Shown: piece by piece, positions 16,392 to 22,043 of the stretch
Position numbering within the stretch: position 1 is the first letter of the stretch
Layout: each line of letters opens with the position of its first letter
Assembly: GCA_016189905.1 (NCBI GenBank)
Contig: JACPRP010000056.1
Location: forward strand, 1 to 42,227
Direction of reading: 5' to 3'
Length of the DNA: 42,227 nucleotides
DNA from: Chloroflexota bacterium
Lineage (GTDB): Bacteria; Chloroflexota; UBA6077; FW602-bin22; JACPRP01
Made by a program: the position numbers and the translations under genes
The notes under the pieces: generated by a model
Databases searched by the model: none
Seen by the model: the letters and a program-made list of their open reading frames with translations, nothing else
What the model was told of the DNA's origin: nothing

Positions 16392-18353
16392 ATGGCAGCT
16401 AACGGTAGCGTAAACAACGTGTTGTTTGTGGACCTGACTTCGGGCTCCACTAGGCGGGAACAATTGGGGCCCGAGGTGGTGCGTAAGTATATTGGAGGCT
16501 TCGGCGTCGCCGCGCGGCTCGCGTATGATCTGATCGGCCCTGACGTGGAGCCACTGTCTGCCGAGAATACGATAATCATTTCGGCTGGCGCCCTCGTGGG
16601 CACCGCCATTCCCGGCGCGAGCAAGATCACCGGCGTCACGCGATATCCGATGACGGGAGCGATCGCTCCCGCTAGCGCCGGTGGATCGTTCGGCTTCGCG
16701 ATGAAGATGGCGGGCTATGACCACATTGTGATCACAGGCAAGGCGCCCGCTCCATCTTATCTGAAGATCGACGACCGCGTACAGGTGTGCAGTGGCGACG
16801 GGCTGTGGGGCAAGGATATCTTCGCAACGACGGATGCGCTGTACGATAAATATCCGTCTGGCAGCGTCATCGCCATCGGCGTGCCCGGCGAGCGGCAAGC
16901 CAAGATATCCTTCGCGATGGTGGACAAGGTGGCGCACTTCGGCCGTGGCGGTCTCGCCGCTGTCCTGGGCGCTAAGAACCTGAAAGCCATCGTCGCCGAG
17001 CCTGCCGATGGCCAGGCGGTTGGCGTTGCCGACCAAGAACGACTGATGAAAGTCGTCGATCGCGTTTTCCAGCGTATATTGACCAATCCCTTGCGACCCG
17101 GTTGGCTGAAAGACGGCGTTCGCATCGGCTGGCCTTCGTGGAGCAAAGGCGAGTTCTCTTACGCCAATTTCCGCAAATACTATACCCGTGAGGACGCGGC
17201 TAAGCTTTACGAGCCCGAACGGTGGCACGAGAGGATCGGGAAGCAAATCATCGCCTGCCCTTCGTGTCCTATCGCTGACAAGGGTATGTTCTGCGTGAAG
17301 TGCGGTGAGTTTGAGGGGCTGACGACTTACGCGTCCGAGTTGTTGCAGTCGCTGATTGGCTTTGGCGTGCAGTGCAACGTCGGGGCCGATTACAACAAGC
17401 TGCTCAAGCTTCACGATACGGCTACCCGCTATGGCCTCGACCTGTTCACCACTGCCTACATGTTCAACTGGATCGTCGAGCTGCACGAGCGTGGCATCAT
17501 CTCTGACGACGAGCTTCATGGACTCGATCCTAAGATCGGATTCGACACGACTATGGAGCTCATGCGCCAGATCGCCGAACGCGAGGGGCTGGGCGCTATT
17601 CTCGCCGACGGCTGGAAGGATGCCATCGCCCGCATCGGCAGGGGCAGCGAACGATACGCTGTTCACATCAAGGGGATGGAACCATCGTATATGGATGCCA
17701 GGTTCAACTTCGGGACGGAGATCATCGGTGAGGTTGTGAATCCCCGGGGGGCGGTGGCCATCGCTTCTGAATCAACGACTATCATACCGGCGCGAACTTC
17801 AGACAAGATGTGGCGGCATTGTGAAAAAATTCATATGCCTGAAGATGCGAGGGATCGGGCCTTCCTCACCAAACGTATCTTCAACGTTGGGATTATCAAC
17901 CGCTACAATGAGGACTGGTACTACGTCGCGGACGGCCTGGGCGTCTGCATGCGCCAGCAGATTATGGAGCAATACAGCTTCGGCAGAATGACCGATGCCT
18001 ACGCCGCGGTCACAGGCTTCGACGTGACGCAGGACGAGTTGATTCAGGGCGGTGAGCGTATCTTTAATCTGCTCAAGGCGGCCAACGTGCGACTAGGGTT
18101 CGAGCGCAAGGATGATAAGTTTCCAGAGAGATGGTTCGAGCCTGCTCGCACCGAGGATGGCACGAAGGAAATGCCGCTGATGGACTACTACGAGACGGCG
18201 CCATATACACGCGAAGAGGTCGTAGAGCTTTTTGACGATTACTATCGGGAGCGCGGCTGGGATGTCGAGCGTGGCATTCCGACAGGCGCTAAGCTGGAGG
18301 AACTCGATCTTGGGGACGTTGCCGCCGACCTGACTTCGAGAGGAATTCTTTAG
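16392..18353 (+). CDS. Aldehyde:ferredoxin oxidoreductase (tungsten AOR family)
   Basis: A 653-residue AOR-family enzyme, which interconverts aldehydes and carboxylic acids with ferredoxin at a tungsten bis-pterin centre. Family segments include GGFGVAARL, the pterin region ITGVTRYPMTGAIAP, AGYDHIVITGKA, FGRGGLAAVLGAKNLKAI, and DGLGVC near residue 519. The [4Fe-4S] ligand region is unusual: Cys289 and Cys292 are present, but the expected third Cys (CxxCxxxC) is Asp296, and an extra CVKC pair is at 301/304. The C-terminal tail DDYYRERGWD near 615 is typical and has a separate homologue at 19588-19827. The following four-cluster ferredoxin resembles AorA-like partners. Benzoyl-CoA reductase subunit BamB is a relative, but no other bam genes are visible. 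Confidence 0.92.
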   Translation: MAANGSVNNVLFVDLTSGSTRREQLGPEVVRKYIGGFGVAARLAYDLIGPDVEPLSAENTIIISAGALVGTAIPGASKITGVTRYPMTGAIAPASAGGSFGFAMKMAGYDHIVITGKAPAPSYLKIDDRVQVCSGDGLWGKDIFATTDALYDKYPSGSVIAIGVPGERQAKISFAMVDKVAHFGRGGLAAVLGAKNLKAIVAEPADGQAVGVADQERLMKVVDRVFQRILTNPLRPGWLKDGVRIGWPSWSKGEFSYANFRKYYTREDAAKLYEPERWHERIGKQIIACPSCPIADKGMFCVKCGEFEGLTTYASELLQSLIGFGVQCNVGADYNKLLKLHDTATRYGLDLFTTAYMFNWIVELHERGIISDDELHGLDPKIGFDTTMELMRQIAEREGLGAILADGWKDAIARIGRGSERYAVHIKGMEPSYMDARFNFGTEIIGEVVNPRGAVAIASESTTIIPARTSDKMWRHCEKIHMPEDARDRAFLTKRIFNVGIINRYNEDWYYVADGLGVCMRQQIMEQYSFGRMTDAYAAVTGFDVTQDELIQGGERIFNLLKAANVRLGFERKDDKFPERWFEPARTEDGTKEMPLMDYYETAPYTREEVVELFDDYYRERGWDVERGIPTGAKLEELDLGDVAADLTSRGIL

Positions 18354-18374
18354 GCTCTAAAACGGGGGATGACT

Positions 18375-18830
18375 ATGCAAACCGGCGTTCTACCAACTAT
18401 GACGGTGAATCCGGAGACGTGTACCGGATGCCATATGTGTGTTATGATGTGCTCGCTCTCCAGAACCGGCGAGTTCAATGCCTCTCGCGCCCGCGTCGCT
18501 GTCCGCAAGCGGGGCGGGACGGTCCGGAAAGACGTGCCGTTCATTTGCCGTCAGTGCGCGGATGCTCCGTGCGCTGCGGCGTGCCCAATCGAGGCAATTT
18601 CGCGGGATTCCGCCACTAGCGCCGTGCTCGTCGATCACGACATCTGCAATCTTTGCGAGGCGTGCATCGCCGCTTGCCCCTATGATGCCATTTGGCTGCA
18701 GAAGGACAAGATCGTTATGTGTGATCTGTGCGGTGGCAAGCCCGTTTGCGTACGTTATTGCTCTTACGGCACGCTACAATATCCTATGGAAGAGGAAACG
18801 TACGACGATATCGAGGACGATGATCTATGA
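18375..18830 (+). CDS. Ferredoxin-type protein with four [4Fe-4S] clusters
   Basis: A 151-residue cytoplasmic electron-transfer subunit of the HycB/NrfC/AorA type. ATG 18375 has GGGGG 6 bases upstream; ATG 18369 is too close to it. Four Cys groups are visible: CTGCHMCVMMC (Cys16, 19, 22, 26), CRQCADAPCAAAC, CNLCEACIAAC and CDLCGGKPVCVRYC, giving the arrangement usual for four clusters. The tail is strongly acidic (EEETYDDIEDDDL). Position directly after AOR points to it as the electron-transfer subunit of AOR or of the molybdoenzyme. Its stop overlaps the next start in an ATGA, indicating translational coupling. Confidence 0.9.
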   Translation: MQTGVLPTMTVNPETCTGCHMCVMMCSLSRTGEFNASRARVAVRKRGGTVRKDVPFICRQCADAPCAAACPIEAISRDSATSAVLVDHDICNLCEACIAACPYDAIWLQKDKIVMCDLCGGKPVCVRYCSYGTLQYPMEEETYDDIEDDDL

Positions 18831-19282
18831 GCATTGAAGACCTCGCGAAAAGCAAGAGAAACGCTAAACCTAGAGAATCTGACGAGGCATCGGCCGGCGG
18901 TGAGAAGCTCGCCCACGTCAGGATTCGCAGGTTCGATCCTGAGCGCGATACTGAGCCTTACTATCAGGAATTCGACGGCATTCCCTTTGAGGCCAGGAGT
19001 GTCCTCGAGGTGCTCCACACGGTGTACGAGGAACACGACTCAAGCCTGGCTTTCCGCCGGCTGTGTACCCGTGGCTTCTGCGGCTCCTGTTTCGTGGTGG
19101 TGAACGGCGAGCCGGTGCTATCCTGCCAGTTTCCCGCACTCCCGTATATGACCATCGAACCCCATCCCAAGTTTCCCGTAATCCGCGATCTGGTCGTCGA
19201 TCTGGAGCACCCTATCGACGCCGAATCAGAGGGAGCAGAGGTCTCCTCCAAAGCCCCTGCCCCAACCGCAGGTGGGAGGTAG
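18827..19282 (+). CDS. SdhB/FrdB-like protein with only the [2Fe-2S] domain
   Basis: A 151-residue protein matching just the N-terminal plant-type ferredoxin domain of succinate dehydrogenase/fumarate reductase iron-sulfur subunits. The ligands Cys80, Cys85, Cys88 and Cys100 have the exact SdhB spacing C-x4-C-x2-C-x11-C, within RLCTRGFCGSC and NGEPVLSC. The usual C-terminal helical domain with [4Fe-4S] and [3Fe-4S] clusters is missing; the next gene encodes a separate dicluster ferredoxin. The first 25 residues are charged and variable, and the last 20 are low complexity. With SdhA-like flavoproteins nearby, it may link a ferredoxin chain to them (inference). No membrane segment. Confidence 0.85.
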   Translation: MSIEDLAKSKRNAKPRESDEASAGGEKLAHVRIRRFDPERDTEPYYQEFDGIPFEARSVLEVLHTVYEEHDSSLAFRRLCTRGFCGSCFVVVNGEPVLSCQFPALPYMTIEPHPKFPVIRDLVVDLEHPIDAESEGAEVSSKAPAPTAGGR

Positions 19283-19290
19283 ACGGTAGC

Positions 19291-19530
19291 GTGGCCAGAA
19301 TAGTAGAGATCGATTACCGCAAATGCGTCCACTGTCAGGACTGTATTGGGGTATGCCCGGTTGGCGTTTACAAGTTTGTCGGCAAGCGCGTCAGGGTGGT
19401 TGACCCCAAGAGCTGTCTCGGCCCAAGCTGCCAGATGTGCGCCGATGCCTGCTGGAAGATGGCTATCACCGTGGAATCAGGTAGTCCAGATCCTGCGCTC
19501 GCCACAGGCGCGGGGGCGGAAGGCCATTAG
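19291..19530 (+). CDS. Dicluster [4Fe-4S] ferredoxin
   Basis: A 79-residue small ferredoxin, GTG start at 19291, 8 bases after the preceding stop, with GGGAGG 11 bases upstream inside the end of that gene. Cluster one has Cys12, 15, 18 and 22 in the classical CxxCxxCxxxCP form. Cluster two has Cys42, 47, 50 and 54, spaced C-x4-C-x2-C-x3-C and followed by Trp rather than Pro, an altered second site that could change potential or partner. Together with the [2Fe-2S] protein just upstream it supplies what a normal SdhB has in one chain, although it is not clearly homologous to the SdhB C-terminal domain. Confidence 0.85.
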   Translation: MARIVEIDYRKCVHCQDCIGVCPVGVYKFVGKRVRVVDPKSCLGPSCQMCADACWKMAITVESGSPDPALATGAGAEGH

Positions 19531-19587
19531 GAAGCCAGTGCGGCGACCTCGTAGTCAGTTGGAGAACGTTGGGAGGAAGTCAAACTG

Positions 19588-19827
19588 ATGCGTGTCTACA
19601 ATGTGAGATGCGGCCATGCGGCTGAGCACGACAGCGTCGCGCCGAGGTTCGCCCGCGCCCCCGAAAATGGCCTGAACGCGGGCCGCGCTTTTGCAGACTA
19701 TTTGCCCGATGTGCGCAGGAAATACTATGAGGAAATGGGCTGGGACGAATCGGGAGTCCCTCGCCGCGAGACCCTGAAGAGACTCGGCCTGGAGCACATC
19801 GTGATACACCTGCCGAGCGTATATTGA
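19588..19827 (+). CDS. Small protein resembling the C-terminal end of AOR
   Basis: A 79-residue protein with a good ribosome site (GGGAGGAAG, 8 bases before ATG). Its second half, YLPDVRRKYYEEMGWDESG followed by VPRRETLKRLGLE, matches the C-terminal tail of AOR-family enzymes, including DDYYRERGWD...IPTGAKLEEL in the AOR of this operon. The first 30 residues (MRVYNVRCGHAAEHD) are not recognised. It could be a detached AOR domain acting as a subunit or assembly factor, or the remnant of a lost second AOR. The intact frame, own ribosome site and operon position favour a functional gene (inference). The stop codon overlaps a promoter -35 box. Confidence 0.7.
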   Translation: MRVYNVRCGHAAEHDSVAPRFARAPENGLNAGRAFADYLPDVRRKYYEEMGWDESGVPRRETLKRLGLEHIVIHLPSVY

Positions 19828-19852
19828 CATGGCTTCATCTCTATTCTATGCT
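19824..19852 (+). promoter_or_regulatory. Promoter of the third UbiD gene
   Basis: TTGACA at 19824-19829, 17 bases, TATGCT at 19847-19852. The -35 overlaps the stop codon of the preceding small gene. The -10 lies at the start of a block of direct repeats. Confidence 0.6.
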
Positions 19853-19917
19853 ATCGTGCGGGAACGACTCTATGCTAACGACTCTATGCTATCGTGATGC
19901 TATCGTGCGGGAACGAC
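19847..19917 (+). repeat. Direct-repeat block at the UbiD-3 promoter
   Basis: ATGCTATCGTGCGGGAACGAC occurs perfectly twice as a 21-base unit (19848-19868 and 19897-19917; key core TATCGTGCGGG). Between them ACGACTCTATGCTA is a perfect tandem 14-base repeat (19864-19877, 19878-19891). TATCGT occurs three times and TATGCT three times. Regulator binding sites or slippage duplication are both possible. Confidence 0.85.
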
Positions 19918-20003
19918 CATTTGCATTAAGTGGGCAATCGTTTGCCCGCGCTTCTGGCTGGAAGCAGACATATCAAAGGAATGCTTGAAAGGGGAGTCAG
20001 GTA

Positions 20004-21428
20004 ATGAGTGAGCCAAGCGCAGGCTTTCCCTTCCGTTCTCTCGGGGAATGGGTTTCCTTCCTGGAGGATCAGGGTCAGCTATCGCGTAACCAACGTGAAA
20101 TGAACCTTGTTGACGATTTCGGCTATGTATCCAAAATGATCGCTGAGAAGAACGGCCCGGCTATGCTCTACGAGAACGTTTGGGGCTATCCCGGATGGTG
20201 CGTGTTCACCGAAGGGCTGACTACGCTCCAGCGCCAGATGTGGTCGCTGGGCTTACCTGTTAAGGATCCGGTCGCTCACATTGCCAATGTTCTGCAAAAC
20301 GGCAAGCCAATGAAGCCCGAGGTGGTCGGCGACGGACCCTGCAAAGAGGTCAAAATGTTCGGCGATGATATCGACATGACCGATTTGCCAATTCCTTACT
20401 GCGGTATGTACGAGAATCCCCCGTACATCGGAGCGGGCATCAGCATCATCAAGGACCTGGATAGCGACTGGCATAACATGGCGATTCGTCGATTCCAGTT
20501 GAAGGGGAAGCGAAGAATCTGTGAGCTCGTGCTAATGAATCAGCACGAGGGTCTGATCTTCAGCAAGTACGTCTGGGCCAAGAAGAATATTCCGATCGCG
20601 ATAGTCATTGGCGCTGACCCGCTGTTCTATATGCTATCCCAGATGCCCGCTGCTAACGACGTCAGCGAGTGGGATTACTGGGGAGCCTTCACCGGCGAGC
20701 CACTGAAAGTGGTGAAGTGCGAAACGAATGATCTTTTCGTACCGGCTACCGCGGAGATCGTGATCGAAGGGATGATCGACTGGGAAGAGCGTGAGTTCGA
20801 GGGTCCGTTCAGCGAGTTCCCTGGCTATTACTCCGGCTGCTACTACACCCCGGTCGTTCGCGTACAGGCCGTGACGCGGCGCAGGAATCCAATGTTCTAC
20901 TACCTTTATATGGGCCGTGAGCCAAGTGAAGGCCACAATATGTTCCACCTGATGTGCTCGGCAAATATGTTGACCCAGTTGAAGGCGCTGGTGCCGGCCG
21001 TAAAAGACGTCAACGTGCTGTCCACCTGGTCGTTTACCACGGCGGTGAGCGTCGATAAGAAGGCGCTCCGAACCGGTCTGGTCGAGAAGGTTGGAATGGC
21101 GATGAAGGCTGTCAAAGGTGGAATGACGGTGAAGAACCTTCTAATCTTTGACGACACCATCGACATCAGAAATCTGAACGAGATTATGTGGGCCTTTTCG
21201 GTTAAGTTCCAGCCGGCACGCGATATCGTTATCATTCCGAGAAGCATCACGACGCCACTGGACCCTTCAAGCCCTTCGTTGGGCTACGGGCCAGGCGTAT
21301 CCTCAGTTGCTATCTACGATTGCACTGAGCCTGGGCCACCTTACGACGAGCCTTATCGGCGCCAGATAGCCCTGCCTCCGATAACGGACAAGGCGATTGA
21401 CATCGTGAAAGAGCTCGGCATAGTCTGA
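20004..21428 (+). CDS. UbiD-family (de)carboxylase (UbiD-3)
   Basis: A 474-residue UbiD-family protein of a third type, without the KREINKDTELMP start of the longer paralogues. GGGGAG lies 7 bases before the ATG. By eye against Fdc1, Asn158, Arg163 (NMAIRR) and His181 (NQHEG) are conserved, as is the catalytic pair Glu266/Glu271 in EGPFSE, with Ser in place of the usual Gly. The Glu in SEWDYWG matches the third metal ligand. It is cotranscribed with the 83-residue gene 28 bases downstream, a possible small subunit. Its own promoter and leader separate it from the AOR operon, though read-through is possible. Substrate unknown. Confidence 0.9.
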   Translation: MSEPSAGFPFRSLGEWVSFLEDQGQLSRNQREMNLVDDFGYVSKMIAEKNGPAMLYENVWGYPGWCVFTEGLTTLQRQMWSLGLPVKDPVAHIANVLQNGKPMKPEVVGDGPCKEVKMFGDDIDMTDLPIPYCGMYENPPYIGAGISIIKDLDSDWHNMAIRRFQLKGKRRICELVLMNQHEGLIFSKYVWAKKNIPIAIVIGADPLFYMLSQMPAANDVSEWDYWGAFTGEPLKVVKCETNDLFVPATAEIVIEGMIDWEEREFEGPFSEFPGYYSGCYYTPVVRVQAVTRRRNPMFYYLYMGREPSEGHNMFHLMCSANMLTQLKALVPAVKDVNVLSTWSFTTAVSVDKKALRTGLVEKVGMAMKAVKGGMTVKNLLIFDDTIDIRNLNEIMWAFSVKFQPARDIVIIPRSITTPLDPSSPSLGYGPGVSSVAIYDCTEPGPPYDEPYRRQIALPPITDKAIDIVKELGIV

Positions 21429-21456
21429 GCAAGCAACGATTTTTGAGGAGGTACGT

Positions 21457-21708
21457 GTGGACATAATACCAGACCGCAATCACCCCTATCGCCAGGAGCT
21501 CTACCAGATATTGGAAGAGAGGGAATGGCTGGACAAGAACATCGACGAGATCATGAGCAAGTATGCCGCGCGCTGGATCGGAATCAAGAATAAGGCCGTG
21601 GTCGCCGTTGCCGATGACCCTGACGCCTTGAAGCAAGAGTTGGCAACCCAAGGCATAAACTGTCGCATGCTGTTCTTCGTGCCGACCTCGGTGCACAAAC
21701 AGATCTGA
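21457..21708 (+). CDS. Small protein paired with UbiD-3 (DUF5678-like)
   Basis: An 83-residue cytoplasmic protein with a very strong ribosome site, GAGGAGG 5 bases before the GTG start. It begins with a charged helical stretch (YQILEEREWLDKNIDEI), then YAARWIGIKNKAVVAVADDP, an arrangement like the DUF5678 group of small proteins (YxxxWIAxxxGxVVAxxDD), and ends in LFFVPTS. There are no Cys pairs, so it is not the VdcD-type zinc subunit of vanillate decarboxylase. Known UbiD carboxylases such as phenylphosphate carboxylase carry a small ~10-kDa subunit; whether this is an equivalent is an open inference from position and size alone. Confidence 0.75.
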   Translation: MDIIPDRNHPYRQELYQILEEREWLDKNIDEIMSKYAARWIGIKNKAVVAVADDPDALKQELATQGINCRMLFFVPTSVHKQI

Positions 21709-22043
21709 GTGTGTCATAGGGTCCCCGACTCAAAATTGCTCCAGGCGAGGATCGCCCAAGCAAGCCTGCGCTTGATCTACGAGTAACCCGCCGGGCTGGA
21801 ATGTGAGGAACATGTCAGCCCGGCGGGCTTCCCAACGGCCATAAAAGACGTGGTTTCAAGCCTCCGCCCTCGGACCACCGGCGAGATACAGGTGGTGCTC
21901 GATCCTTGTATGCCGTTCGTAGCGTTGGATCTTCGAGACCCAACCCCGTTTGTGCTGTGAGTACACCCCACACTGGCACATTACTTGCGGAAGTCTTCCA
22001 AAGACTGACGATAACCGCTGTAGACGCAGGTGTGAGGTGAACG
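21709..22043 (+). other. Intergenic stretch before the Lon-type protease gene
   Basis: 335 bases without a gene. It holds the terminator at 21787-21827 and a small palindrome, AGTCTT-cca-AAGACT at 21992-22006, about 40 bases before the Lon ATG and just after a TTGCGG (-35-like, about 21985-21990); no convincing -10 was seen, so the palindrome is only a possible operator. Confidence 0.4.
21787..21827 (+). terminator. Terminator hairpin after the UbiD-3 unit
   Basis: CCCGCCGGGCTG at 21787-21798 pairs perfectly (12 bp) with CAGCCCGGCGGG at 21816-21827. The 17-base loop contains a further ATGT/ACAT pair. No long U-run follows. Confidence 0.75.

Noticed and set aside
15420..17666. 748-codon open frame on the reverse strand, antisense to the molybdoenzyme and AOR genes
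   Set aside because: Its translation is rich in His, Arg and Asp with no recognisable domain, and both genes opposite have full family motifs; it is a shadow of GC-rich coding.
16392..19530. Class II benzoyl-CoA reductase (BamB with ferredoxin partners)
   Set aside because: AOR and BamB are related, but no bamD-I homologues, CoA ligase or ring-opening genes are visible.
19847..19917. CRISPR array
   Set aside because: Only two full repeat copies with internal overlapping repeats and no uniform spacers; no cas genes nearby.
21457..21708. VdcD/ShdD-type small subunit of hydroxyarylic acid decarboxylase
   Set aside because: That family is Cys-rich with CxxC pairs; this protein has only one Cys.
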